Source of the DNA: Eustoma russellianum
Taxonomy: Eukaryota > Streptophyta > Magnoliopsida > Gentianales > Gentianaceae
Direction of reading: 5' to 3'
DNA: 64,000 bases
Assembly (NCBI GenBank): GCA_036186865.1
Contig: AP025065.1
Coordinates: 5,081,421-5,145,420 of the forward strand
Shown one piece after another: positions 22,176 to 34,395 of this stretch (positions are counted from its first letter, which is position 1; every line of letters starts with the position of its first letter). The position numbers and the translations under genes were made by a program. Under the pieces are notes generated by a model, which ran no database searches, was not told the origin of the DNA, and worked only from the letters and a program-made list of their open reading frames with translations.

Positions 22176-25100
22176 CTAATCAAAAAGATGCGGGTATTTA
22201 CTCCTCATGTCTTCCTCCGTTTCCCATGTTGCTTCTGCTTCTGAGTGATGCTTCCACTGTACCTTTACCATGGGTATGGTTCTCTTTCTTAGCACCTTCT
22301 CTTTCCGATCAATTATCCTTATGGGTTCTTCTTCATAAGATACATCTTCATCAACCTTCAACTGTGGATCTTCAAGGATGTGGCTGGGGTCATATACATA
22401 TCGCCGAAGTTGTGAAACGTGGAATACGTCGTGCAGCTGAGAAAGTGATGGTGGTAGCGCCAAGCGGTATGCAACTTCGCCCACTCTCTCAAGTATCTCA
22501 TAAGGTCCAATGAATCTTGGGCTTAGCTTTCCTTTAATGCCAAACCTTTTAACCCCTTTGGTCGGAGAAACCTTTAGAAAGACTTTCTCTCCCTCTTGGA
22601 ACTCCAAAGGTCTCCTTCTTTCGTCTGCCCATATCTTCATCCTATCCTGTGCAGCTCTTAGTCTTTGCTGGACAAGCTTCACCTTCTCTCGTGTTTGCTC
22701 AACTATGTCGGGTCCCGTGTAGATCTTGTCTCCAATTTCGTCCCAATAGAGTGGGGACCGACATTTTCGTCCATACAGTGCTTCGTATGGTGCCATCCCG
22801 ATGGACCTATGGAAGCTATTATTATAAGAGAACTCGACGAGTTTGAGGCTTCTATCCCAGCTTCCTCCGAAATCAAGGATGCAAGCGCGGAGCATATCCT
22901 CTAGGGTTTGGATTGTTCTTTCCGACTGTCCATCTGTTTGAGGATGAAAGGCGGAACTCATCCTAATTTCAGTGCCCATTGCCTTTTGAAAGGCGATCCA
23001 AAATCTGGAAGTGAAACGGGGGTCACGGTCGCATACGATACTTATGGAAACCCCGTGCAAGCAAACGATGTGGTCAACATACATTGAGGCTAACTTCTCC
23101 ATAGATGCCTTAATCGTCATGGCTAGAAAGTGTGCGGACTTAGTCAAACGATCCACAATAACCCATATAGCATCATTCCCATACTTGGTCTTGGGTAGAT
23201 CGGTCACAAAGTCCATGGTGATGTGATCCCATTTCCATTCCGGCACTTCTAAGGGTTGCAATAATCCAGCAGGTCTCTGGTGCTCGGCTTTCACTCTTTG
23301 ACAAATTAGACAGCGCTCAACAAATTCTGCTATTTGGTTCTTCATACCGGGCCACCAAAACTTTTGTTTGAGATCTTGGTACATCTTATTAGTTCCGGGG
23401 TGTATAGACAGTCGTGAATTATGAGCTTCTTTCAAAACCTCCTCCTTGAGTTCTTTATCTTCAGGAATACACAGCCGTCCTTGATACCATAAACTGTCAT
23501 CATTACAGACCTCAAAGTCGTCTCGTGGCTTATCCTTCATTCTTTCTTTGATTTTTCTCAGCGTTTCGTCTCTCCCTTGAGCTTCTTTGATCTTATCAAT
23601 TAATGAAGGGATAAGGACTAACTTGGCAAGAACCTCTTCGACTGAGTCAACTTCTTCTAAACCAAACTCTTCCATGTCTCGCTGAAGAGGTGGTTGCCGT
23701 GGGTGACTTGTCTTCCGACTTAATGCATCAGCAACCTTATTAGCCTTTCCCGGATGATATTGAATGGAGGGGTCGTAGTCCTTTATTAATTCCAACCATC
23801 TGCGCTGCCGCATATTAAGCTCCTTCTGGGTGAATAGGTACTTCAGGCTCTTGTGGTCTGTATAAATTTCGCATCTTTCGCCATACAAGTAATGCCTCCA
23901 TATTTTCAGTGCGAAAACCACTGCAGCAAGCTCCAAGTCATGGACAGGGTAGTTTTGTTCAAATGGTTTCAACTGTCGGGATGCATACGCTATCACTTTG
24001 TCATTCTGCATAAGGACACATCCGAGACCATTCTTCGAAGCATCACTGTAAACTACATACTTCTCACCAGGAGTGGGTTGAGCTAGGATAGGTGCGGATG
24101 TCAACTTTGCTTTTAGCTTGGAGAAACTCTTTTCACAGTCCGCACTCCACTCGAATTTGGTTTTCTTCTGGGTTAGTCTGGTGAGAGGGATGGCTATCCT
24201 CGAGAATCCTTCCACAAACTTTCTATAATATCCGGCCAGCCCGAGAAAACTTCTTACTTCAGTGACATTTGTGGGCCGTGGCCATTCTGTGATAGCTTCA
24301 ATCTTCTTGGGGTCTACTGAAATCCCCTCTTCTGATATCACATGACCAAGAAACGATACGCTTCGCAGCCAAAACTCGCATTTACTGAACTTAGCATATA
24401 GCTGTCTCGTTCTTAGAATATTTAAGACTGTCCTCAAATGAGCTGCGTGGGTCTCTTCATCGGGTGAATATATCAAGATATCATCAATAAAGACTACCAC
24501 GAATTTATCCAACTGCTCTTGGAAGATTCGATTCATGAGATCCATAAAGGCGGCAGGGGCATTGGTCAACCCAAAAGGCATGACTAGGAACTCATAATGT
24601 CCGTATCGGGTTCTGAAAGCAGTCTTAGGAACATCTTCCGCCTTAATCTTCAACTGGAAATATCCCGACCGTAGGTCAATCTTACTAAAAATTCGAGATC
24701 CCTGCATTAAGATACTTTAAGTAGGGTTTAGGGGAAATATTCAAATCTTACACAAGTTACACTTATGATTTACTTACCCTGAGCTGGTCGAATAAGTCGT
24801 CGATCCGGGGCAACGGATACTTGTTCTTTATGGTAATTTTGTTGAGCTCTCGGTAATCGATGCATAAGCGCATACTTCCATCTTTCTTTTTCACAAATAG
24901 CACCGGAGCACCCCATGGTGAAACACTGGGGCGAATCAGTTTCTTCTCTAACAGTTCGTGTAACTGTTCCTTTAATTCCTTTAGTTCAGCCGGTGCCATG
25001 CGATAAGGGGCTTTCGATATGGGTTCCGCTCCTGGGACAAGGTTTATTTCGAAAGCGATCTCCCGATCGGGAGGTAATCCGGGCAAATCATCAGGAAATA

Positions 25101-26868
25101 CATCAGGGTATTCTTGGACAATTGGAACCTGTGCAAGGGTAGGGCCTTCTTGCTCAGCACTTAGAACGTAAACCAGGAATCCTTCATGACCTTTCCTTAG
25201 TGCTTGGCTGGCACGAGCTGCGTTAACAAAGATTTTCTTAGACGGCTTCTTTAATTTGGCTCCTCCTTGAAATGTTATCTCATCTCGAACTGGGTTCCTA
25301 ATGATGACTTGCCTGTTTCGGCAATCGATGTGGGCATGATTCTTTGAGAGCCAGTCCATTCCGAGAATCACATCAAAATCACTCATTGATATAGGGATCA
25401 AATTGGCCTCGAACAACTGACCATTAAACTCAAGTGTACAGTTCCTGAGTAGGTGATGGGAAACAAGCACCTGGTCACCAGCTGCTTGTACTCTATAGGG
25501 TGTCTCTAGTCGAAGTGCATCATGGGCGATATTCTTAGCAAACTTCTTTGAGATAAAGGAGTGGCTAGCACCACTGTCAAACAACACATTTGCCGGTATG
25601 CTACATACTAATATGGTTCCTGGACCATGCACAATTACTAAGCGGTATGATAAACACGTAATAGTGAAATGTATTGAAGGCATAAAACTTAAAATCTTAC
25701 CAGTCACTACATCAGCAGTCTCCTCGACATCTGCGTCGGTCATAGCGTGCACTCTTGCATTAGTACGGGGCCGCTGGTTCCTTTGTTGTTGCTGCGGCTG
25801 TGCATCTTTTTCTGGGCAGTCTTTAATCATGTGTCCATCCTTGCCGCATCTAAAACATTTTCCTGTTTTCCACCTGCACTCCCCCACATGCCTCTTCTGG
25901 CAGTGAGAGCATACCGGAATTGCTGGCTGCTGTGATGAGGTTTGATTCTTCTGATGATTATTTTGATTTTGCTTGCGGTACTGATTCTGTCCTTGACGAG
26001 CCGATCCTCTGAAGTTTTTCTTTGCCACCTTTTTGTATCTCTCATTCCCGGTCCCTTGTCTTTCTCGTTTCTGGCCCACGTCATCTCTTCGGATAATATC
26101 TCTCTCGATGCGGTAGCATGCATCTAGAAGTGCTCCAAAATTGGTAGGGTTTGCATTTACCAGCCATGTCCTAATCCTCGGATTCAGACCTCTTTCAAAC
26201 TTCAGCATTTTCGTCTCCTCATCATTCATTGTAACTGGCTGGAACCTCCCAAGGGCTATGAACTTGTTAGCGTACTCCGCCACTGTCATGCCTGATTCTT
26301 GTTTCAAAGATTCGAATTCATGCCTCTTTTGCAATTTGACAGATGGGGGGATATAGAACTTATGGAACTCTTGTAGGAATCTTTCCCAAGAAATCGGTCT
26401 AGGTAAGGGCTGCAGATTTGTCTTCCACCATTGATTGGCTTCGCTGATCAAGAAGGGTCGGATGGCCTGAGCTTTCATCTCTTCTGGGGCTTGGATCAGC
26501 TCAAAGCAGTTTTCAACTTCGTCTAGCCATTTTTCTGCAATGTCATGGTCTGGCTTTCCTTCAAACGGGGGTACGTTAGCCCTCTTAAGCTTCTCAAAGT
26601 AGTATTGGGCATCCCTTACTGGCTGATGTGGCTGAGGTGGAGCATTCTGGTGAATCAGGCCTTGCCCTATCTGAGTAACAATCTGACAAAAGTTCTGGAA
26701 GGTATTCATGTCTGGAATGACCGGAGGGACTGGTGCTTGTGGGGCTGGTGGTGGAGGATTCAGGTCCGGCTGAGGTGGCAGTGGGACCTGTGCTGGGGGC
26801 GGTGGAACGGGCTCCTGAGCAACTGGTCGTGCTCTCGGAGGTCTGCCACGTGGTTGCACCATCTGCAC
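22176..26868 (-). CDS. gag-pol: gypsy-2 Gag-Pol polyprotein (3 exons, about 1511 aa when spliced)
   Basis: Exons 26868-25701, 25619-24778 and 24701-22176 join in frame. A Pro-rich N-terminus precedes the Gag domain (about residues 90-260) and CCHC knuckle (C338, C341, H346, C351). Then come protease DSGASHSF, and RT with LCIDYRELNKI in exon 2 and VVVFIDDILIY in exon 3. RNase H follows (YSDASKNGLGC ... ADALSRK), then integrase with an HHCC finger and D499, D560, E596 (exon 3 numbering; D,D35E spacing). The C-terminal chromodomain has WKHHSEAEATWETEEDM. It encodes every enzyme needed for reverse transcription and integration, and the chromodomain should target integration to heterochromatin. 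No lesion found. With intron 2 retained, translation stops after QLRVSKS in mid-RT. Confidence 0.9.
24702..24777 (-). other. 76-nt intron inside the gypsy-2 RT domain
   Basis: Donor AGG^GTAAGTAA (24778/24777) and acceptor TTAATGCAG^GGATC (24702/24701) join DQLR to GSRIFSKIDL exactly, in frame (phase 0). The intron is about two-thirds A+T and carries an in-frame TAA seven codons in. The aligned region of gypsy-1 (about 15270, QLKGARIFSK) is uninterrupted, so the 76 nt are extra sequence rather than protein. Confidence 0.85.
25620..25700 (-). other. 81-nt intron between Gag and protease of gypsy-2
   Basis: Donor ACTG^GTAAGATTTT and acceptor GGTCCAG^GAACC. Removal yields VVTGTILVCSIPANVLFDSG, the usual family junction. 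Retention adds 27 residues (KILSFMPSIH ... VIVHGPG) without a stop. Same site and phase (1) as the 85-nt intron of gypsy-1. Confidence 0.8.
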
Positions 26869-27152
26869 TTAAAAGTTTAGCATCTATTTAGATCATCGGA
26901 ATTAGAATCAATTTAATTAGACTAATGGCCAAAAATCGAGAATCCTGGGGTAAAGAAAATAAAAGACACGTCTTATGTCGTAGACCTAGCTCCCATAGTT
27001 TAGGATTAGTTATCATGTAATATCCTAACCCGTCTAAGTGATCCTATTCTAAGGTCGCCACTCATCTAAGATCAGGACTTAGGTCTACAATCAAACTTAG
27101 ATTGCTAAGATCGTAACTTAGTTCTATGTTCTGCTCGTAATCTAGAGCCTGG
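26869..27152 (-). other. gypsy-2 5' leader
   Basis: About 285 bp between PBS and the Gag ATG, with no ORF. Expected to hold packaging and translation signals; none recognised by eye. Confidence 0.6.
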
Positions 27153-27164
27153 GCTCTGATACCA
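27153..27164 (-). other. gypsy-2 primer-binding site
   Basis: Reverse complement TGGTATCAGAGC is a perfect match to the initiator-Met PBS, 2 bp from the 5' LTR. Confidence 0.92.
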
Positions 27165-27880
27165 CCTGTAGCGCCCCGCACCCGGGCCTCGTCCGGATAC
27201 GGTGCACCCGCCGTACTTCACTAAGGAGAGTACAAAGCGTCATGTGTAACATACGAAAATCCATAATATAAGTCATGGATTCCCATGCTGACATTTAACA
27301 TGACAGTAAAATTTAGGCAGAATTAAAACTTTCTAAGTTAAACATGCATTACAAAATAACTACGTCCCCAAAAGTAGCAGTCACACAAAACATCAAAGTC
27401 ACACCCCACAGAGTACCAGCATAGTCATAATACAATCATCTGAGTAGCACAAAAGTCCTTAAGATCATCTCCCTTCATGTCTTCACGCCTACGGATACGG
27501 GACCCTCGGCTCATCCTCAATCCACTCTATCTTGGCATTATCTGGGGGAAAAATAAAGTGTGAGTGATAAAAATCACCCAGCAAGGATACAATAAACGAC
27601 CATGACATACATAAAGAATTAGGGCGTGAATGTAACAACATAAACCTTAGAATAGCAAGTCATACCTGTCTTAAGTCCTGAAATCAACCGAAGGTACGGA
27701 CTAGGCATAATTCTAGACAGCGTTAACCACTATCGACTTATTAAGTCCTTAGCTGTATCATACCACGTATTAACGTAATCATGAGTTATGCAATATGCAG
27801 TGCAATGCATGATGTCATGCCATGTCGTGTCAAAAACATCAGTATGGTCCCATAAAAGTCATGTCATAAAAACAGAGTGT

Positions 27881-28095
27881 CAGATCAATTAACCCCGGAT
27901 CTGAGCGGGTCCAGAACAGATATCAGATCAATTAACCCCGGATCTGAGCGGGTCCAGAACAGATATCAGATCAATTAACCCCGGATCTGAACGGGTCCAG
28001 AACAGATATCAGATCAATTAACCCCGGATCTGAACGGGTCCAGAACAGATATCAGATCAATTAACCCCGGATCTGAACGGGTCCAGAACAGATAT
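27881..28095. repeat. 43-bp tandem repeat, 5 units (right LTR)
   Basis: Same array as 18952-19166. Unit 5 ends ACAGATAT where the left copy has ATAGATAT. Confidence 0.95.
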
Positions 28096-28609
28096 CATGT
28101 CATCAGACCAATTAACCCCGGGTCTGGAGTCGGGTTAGTCGCATGCTTAGCCGGCAAGGAATTCATGAAGCTTTCTTTAAAATATGGGACCGTAAAAACT
28201 TTTCATGCATACGAAAAGATAATCACTTGTAAAACTTGCTTGCATCATAAAATCCATGAAAATCAGGTTCATGATCATGCATGATGCATGTCGTGATATG
28301 AAATGCAAGCCATGACATAAATGATCGTATGCATAACATGTCAACGTACATGGGTTTGGATGAATATTTCCACATTTTGTACTTTATTTACATAGGACGG
28401 TTAGGCTAACCATTTTGGTCCATTTCCACGCCTCTTTCGTCACAAGTACGTTAGGTGAAATCATAGATACTAGTCGTAGAAATGGGAATTTAATTTAAAT
28501 AACCAAAAAGGCTTACTTACTTACTTTACGAGTTATTATAAGTGCTGGGACTGGGCTGACCAACGTTACTAAAAATTTAATTGTGGCAATTCCGTAATTC
28601 CGTTTCCAG

Positions 28610-29550
28610 AAATTCCAACTCGTATACATCATAAACCGTGGGACTAGTGTCCTACCGAAATTTAGCTCATTTGCATGTCTCTAAGTCCCTTTTCTAAGCA
28701 TGGAAAGTCGTTGCAAATTTAAAGGTGTTTCCAGTAATTCCTGTTGAGCAGTTTTACCAATTAATTCATTAAAAATAATCTAGAACTTGTTTTACTGAAA
28801 TTCCAACTGGCATGTCTTCTAGACTCCTAGAGGTACTATCATGCCAAAAACCAGCTTTATTGGTTATTCACAAGGTCCTTTTTCGGATAGAACAAAAATG
28901 ATGTTCTGTTCTGCCAGTCTCAGACTTTCCAGTCTGAGCAGCTTTAGTGGATATTTTATTAAAAATCTTCCACAACTCCTTTTTCCAAAATTCCAACTTG
29001 CACATTTCCTAAACACATAATGGTATCATTACACCGAAAATTAGCCTTTTTGAACATCTTCAAGATCTCTTTTCAGGTCATGCAAAACGTTACATCATTC
29101 TGTCCTGTTCCAGAATTTACAGTCTGAGCAGTCTTACCAATTATTTTATTAAGAATTAACCATAACTTATTTTTCCAAAATTCCAACTCTCAACTCTACT
29201 ATACACATGGGGCTAGCTCTGTGATAAAGACCAGATTTATTGAAGGTTCAAAAGATCCTTTTTAAATTCGTTAAACCAAGGAACCAATTCTGCCCTGCTC
29301 CAGAATTCCCTACTGGAGCAGTTTTACCGTAAAATTTCTTAAAAATAATCCTTTGCTTATTTTAACGAAATTCCAACTCTCAATCGTGCTATACTCATAG
29401 GACTAACATTGTGCCAAAGATTAGATTCATTGAAGGTCTGGAAGTCCAGTTCTAAAGTCGTTGAATGTGTCACTCATTCTGTCCAGTTCCAGTACTTTGA
29501 TATTTTGTCATGGTTAAAGTCACATACACCCATTCATGTTGTCCTTTTGC
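28610..29550. repeat. ~190-bp tandem repeat, 5 units (right LTR)
   Basis: Counterpart of 19681-20620, shifted by 8928-8929 bp, with one missing base near 28636. Confidence 0.8.
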
Positions 29551-31060
29551 ACTAGGTCATTGATTAACACTTATAACCCATTGTGACATAAATTTCCAGG
29601 TTGCATGCTTGTTATAAAATCACCTTTGCATCACAATAAACAGTTTGTAGACATCTAACCAAACTATCATCATATCTATCACATGCATGCACTCCTAGGA
29701 CCTTCAAAATTGCATCCAAGAGTTAATCTTGTCTAGGCCTACTTAGACTATCCTTGTATTACTCTAAATCAGCCTCAAACCATATTGCATGTAGGAAATA
29801 ACATCATCTTAGACACAATAACCCACATGCAAGACATTATTCTTGAGAGATAGCTAAGATACAATCTTAAACTTAAAGGGTACCACTAAAGATCACATCT
29901 TTGAATACTTTAACCATTCAAGACACTAATCCTTTAGGTAAATCATGAGAGATTAGTGTATACTTGCCTCTTCAAGCCAAAGTTTTTGCCTTTGCTTGGT
30001 TTGGAGTGAGTTGAGTTGGAAACCTTCTCCTCCTACCCCCTTGTATACACGGTTTTGAAGGAAGAGGAAGGAAGAGGTTAGTCTCTCTTAAATAGTGAAA
30101 ATAGAATCTTAGTTGAGGCTAGAACATCTTACCAAAGTTGTCTTGGAATGGAGCTTCAAGTGTGGCTAGATAGATTCACCTAAGAGTGTTGAAGATCTTC
30201 ACCCCTTGAGCATGGAGGCCACGGTTTGGGGAAGAAAATAACACCCAAGTGAGCTTCACTATTTGTATAAAGAATTTTCTTAAGGACTTGGAAGAGGCTT
30301 ACCTAAATGGTCTTTGAGCTTGGGGATGATGATGGAGCTTGAACTTGAATCTTCTATCCTCAAGGGTGAGGGCCGAAATTTAGGAGTGTGGAGGGGATGG
30401 AAATCTTGCTAAGTGTTGGCTTGGCTTTGCTTGAGAGGAGGTTTGAGGTGTTCTTGTGTATTTAAAAAAAATCTAGAGGGGCAAGGGGGAAGGGAGCCGG
30501 CGGCATGGGGGGTGTGAAAGAAAGTCTAGGCTTGTAGACTACAAGCCTTTGTCTCCCATGCATGCTTCCTTTTTATTAGTTTATTATTTCTTCCTTTCAT
30601 GCTTGGATTATTTAATTGTTTTATTTATACTAATTGATATTTTTGTTTAGATATTTAAATAGGGGAATAATGGAGAGGATTCTAGATCCCTCCATGGCAT
30701 GGCCGAAATTCTTGGGTGCTTGGGGGGTATTTTGGTCATTTCACATTTATCCCACCTCTATATAATTTACAATGTTATTTATTTCATTTAATTTTGATTT
30801 TAATCTTTGCTTTGTGAGGATGGTTTATGTTTGTATAAGAACTAGTTTACTTCAAGGGTGATCAATGGCCCTTGGCCGAATTCACAAGGGGTATTACACA
30901 CCTCGTGATGTTCGCTTGTATAACGATTTAGTGTTCGTCCTAAAGGAACTTAAAGGATTTGAATAAGAAAGCGACAAAGGTGACTTAGTAACATGCTCGG
31001 GAAGGGTTCATCGCTTTTACTTAATCATAGTCTCAGGTACATGACCGTTGGGGTACAACA

Positions 31061-31103
31061 GTTGGATTCCTTGAAGTGAGTGTTCCTGCGCTCTGATACC
31101 ACT
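31061..31103 (-). other. copia-1 left-unit leader with PBS
   Basis: GTTGGATTCCTTGAAGTGAG onward matches 39484-39526 of the right unit. PBS at 31090-31101 (reverse complement TGGTATCAGAGC). It is the continuation of 17878-18237 across gypsy-2. Confidence 0.9.
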
Positions 31104-34100
31104 TGTAGGATCTGCAAGGAACCACCAGAAGGGGGAGGTTGAATAGATGGTGCGGAAAGTGTGGTTTTTAAAATTTCTTTAAACTTGAACAATTCAAGTT
31201 CTGAAAACAGATTCTGTTTTCAGGACCAGTTTTAAAACGTTTTTAAATCTAGGTTAGAGGTCTCCAAAAATTATAAAATTTTGAGAGAACTTAGCCTAAG
31301 ATGTTATGAGGGTCCCCTAAAAATTTCAAATTAAAATTCAACCTTTAACCCCTTCAAAAACCGTTGGTACTCAGATTGTGCAAATCTGCTAGAAACGGTA
31401 GATGGTTTTGAAAAATTAATTCCTATTTGTGTGAACGTCCAAATGCTCTGAAAATTTAACCACTAACTCCTTATATACTATATTTAAATAGGTTGAAACA
31501 GTTTTGGAAAATTAATTTGGGAAGTAGGTCAACTACAATCAAAGTCTCAACCTTTGCAAGTCTGAAAATCAGACTGCACTAGTCTCAGAACGTTTGATGT
31601 TTGATTGACTTATACTTATCCAAAAGGGTTGAAACTTGTGCCAACTTAACCCTAGAACGTGTAAGTATATTTCTGGAAATTTTCGTAATTTTTGAAAAAC
31701 GTTTACTATTTTTACGGATGCGAACAAGAAGGGTAAACAGTACAGTAACTGAAAGGTAAATGCAGAAAGTAAATAGCACCAAGATTTTTATACTGGTTCG
31801 GTTATAAACAACCTACTCCAGTCTTCAAGGAACACCTTTCTTGGTTCACACTAATCACACACACACAACACACCTTACCACAGGGTTGATAGAGTTACAC
31901 CTAACTCCAACCCTTTACAAACCTTGTATTGTAAGTACAATTCGCACGAACACCACCACCTTGCAAGAATGAAGATTGATCACACCTTAATCATTCTTTT
32001 ACAAAGATGTATAATGAATGGTGGTTTATCTCAATCCTATTCAAGATTGTAAGATATGAAAACAATAGGCTTTACAAGAAGAGAGAAAGAAAGAAGATGT
32101 AGGAGAAGAAGAGCTAGGCTTTTTGATCTCTTTGAATTGCAATGCTTGTTGTTGTTTTGTTTGCTCTCTTCTTTCCTTATAATGGTGCAGGCCGTCCCCC
32201 TTGGTGTGTCTCCCCCTCTTGAAAATTATCTTTTAAGTCCTTGAGAGAGTGTAAGACATCATTGTGACAAGGCCTTGCTTACTTGGCATCTTCTTATTGG
32301 ATGATCATTTAGTCTTCGCTTACTTGGCACCTTCTCATTGGATGAATGTTGTCATCGTTGATGACTTAGAAAAATCTGAGAATTTCACTTAAACATGTGC
32401 CAAAAATCATCACAAAATAACTTCCATAAATCATAAGATATTCACATAAATTGCAAGACAAAAAATCCTTCCCAAACAAGTGCAAAAAATCGGCCAACTA
32501 GTAGTCTTGCCATGCTGAAAATTCAGCATGTGCATCATTCCTTTTCTTTCAAAATAATACCCAATTTACCTTGATTTTTTCTTTAAAAATTGAATCACCA
32601 AGTTATGGTAAGTATTCCTATCACATAAGAAATGAACATGGACACTATTTAGCTCTCAAATTCGGCCACACAAGTTGTACACATGCTGAAAAATTTTCAG
32701 CATGTGTGATATATAAAATATCACCATTTATTAATTTAATTTATATTCAAATAATTTCTATTTCTTCTTCCAATCAATCACATAATAAAAGATGATAGAA
32801 TATCTCACTTTGAAGACAAGATTTCGGCCAGCAACATTTTAGCATGCTGAAATTTTCAGCATGTGATATAAGAGAGATATATTTTGAATTCTTACCATTT
32901 GTAGCTTCTCTCTTCAATTCACCAACATTGTATGATTGATCCTTGACCAATCAATATGCCAAAAAGGCTCCAAATAAGCTCCATCTCAGCTGGTGTAGAC
33001 GTTGAAATGTGTATGTGCATGTGCTGAAATTTATTTTTGCTAACTTTGTAAAATAATGCACATTTAATAATACACACATGTTATATTCCAATCAGCCCTT
33101 AATTTAATTTTCTAGAACACTTTAAGATGTATATCATATGTAAAAAGTGTCTAGATACGTGTCACATGATGTACCAAAAACGTTCCATGTGTTGTGTGCG
33201 TAGAAAACCGAATTTTCGATATTTATCGATTACCCGATTTTTCTCTAATTTAAATTCCAACTTTTGCACGTTATATATATTATGTTATACATAATATATA
33301 TAATATATACTTTAAATCTCAGCACTTGGCTGGTCTAAAGTGGTACCATTTACATGTGACAAAAATTAAACTTGGAATCTTCACATTTTGGCCTTAATGT
33401 GGAGTAATTTGTGTGTGCCAACATGGAAAGTATTTTTGGCTGATTATTTAGTAAAGTGCACGAAATTTACATCACATTTTGATGTATAGGGGCTGGTCAT
33501 TTATTTATGGCAAGTACGTGATGGCGAAGTTTCGGTATTCGCCCGATACGACAAATTTCGGTTTAGAACCTTTTATCGTGTCGTATTTAATTTGTCATCA
33601 CCATATCTTATATCATATGATATAAGACCTGAATATACTCATAAATATGAGTTAAGTATAGTGGTGTGATGTTAACGTACGTACGTAAAATATATAACGT
33701 GTCGGTAGTACGTTGGAATACATGTGTATGTGCCTTTTAAAAAAATCTGAAAATAGGTGTAATATATGTATATAGCCGTGTGTATTAAAGATGGGGAGAA
33801 GGAGAAAACTTTCCTTCCTTAGCTTTGTTGCCTTTGTGCCTTTTCCAAATATGACTTCCTCTAATGAACTACTTAGTTTATTAAACTAAGTACTTCACTT
33901 AATGAACTAGTTTAGTTCATTAATGGTGGCACCTGAAAATAGTGTAAACACAACAAATATTTGCCATATGATGTAAGCTTTAATACTTCATGGCTCGTTA
34001 GTACGGCAACATAATATATAAGCTAAATAAGGCAAGTAATGGCAAGATATCATGCATACATGTACACGTTTATATATATCATGCATTTAAGTCACTTATT

Positions 34101-34131
34101 TTGAAATCACTCAAACCCCCTTATCTCTACA
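31104..34131 (-). mobile_element. copia-1 middle LTR, shared by both units
   Basis: 3028 bp, TGTAGGATCTGCAAGG to CCCCCTTATCTCTACA. It is the 5' LTR of the left unit (PBS at its left side) and also the 3' LTR of the right unit (PPT at its right side). It carries three CATGCTGAA palindromes (32511-32530, 32680-32706, 32843-32863) and the 20-bp perfect palindrome CTTATATCATATGATATAAG near 33607. Confidence 0.9.
32511..32863. repeat. three CATGCTGAAA-TTTCAGCATG palindromes in the middle LTR
   Basis: The arms of the best copy (32680-32706) are CACATGCTGAAAA and its exact complement around one A. Spacing is 150-170 bp. Equivalent triplets are at 40934/41103/41266, 52093/52277/52431 and 56364/56548/56706. 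Confidence 0.9.
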
Positions 34132-34335
34132 ATCTCCCCCTTTTGATGATTTTCAAAATAATTTATGCACATGATTTAAATGCTATCTCTCCCCCTTGAA
34201 ACATGCACAAATTGGAAATTTGAATTTCGAATTTCAAATCCGGCTCCCCCTTGATTTGTGCAATTAATATCAATTAGTGTTCTCTCCCCCTTAAATCATG
34301 CTTTTCTTTAAATCATGCTTTTCTCTCCCCCTTTA
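34132..34335 (-). other. copia-1 PPT and four further PPT-like tracts
   Basis: The true PPT (minus strand CAAAAGGGGGAGAT) abuts the LTR at 34132. AAGGGGGAG motifs recur at about 34188, 34243, 34283 and 34323, all in the 200 bp after the RNase H stop. Confidence 0.75.
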
Positions 34336-34395
34336 TTTTTGAAAATAAATCAAAAGATTGCTGTCAAAAAGGAAAGTAAATCAAATCACGTCAAA

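Larger units (their letters stand above)
18238..31060 (-). mobile_element. gypsy-2: complete young chromovirus (12.8 kb, TSD GTTGG)
   Basis: LTRs at 18238-22132 (3895 bp) and 27167-31060 (3894 bp) start TGTAGCGCCCCGCACC and end GGGGTACAACA. Perfect 5-bp duplications GTTGG are at 18233-18237 and 31061-31065. PPT, gag-pol and PBS are all present. I found three differences between the LTRs: A/G at 18846, T/C at 19157, and one inserted base near 19709. At an assumed 1.3e-8 substitutions/site/year that is tens of thousands of years. Chromodomain and initiator-Met PBS place it in the plant chromoviruses, probably Tekay/Del-like. Confidence 0.93.
27167..31060 (-). mobile_element. gypsy-2 5' LTR
   Basis: 3894 bp, differing from the 3' LTR at the three positions given for the element. 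It contains the same two arrays: 43-bp units at 27881-28095 and 190-bp units from about 28610 to 29550. It must hold the promoter on the minus strand; I could not place a confident TATA box. Confidence 0.93.

Noticed and set aside
22226..26880. Plus-strand ORFs antisense to gypsy-2 gag-pol (for example 26545-26880, 25598-25906)
   Set aside because: They are shadows of the conserved polyprotein on the other strand, with no independent motif or promoter.
32056..32244. Small LTR ORF with a hydrophobic segment, present in two copia-1 LTRs (32056-32244, 40347-40667)
   Set aside because: It recurs only because the LTR recurs, starts at different Met codons, and is not kept open in the copia-3 LTRs.
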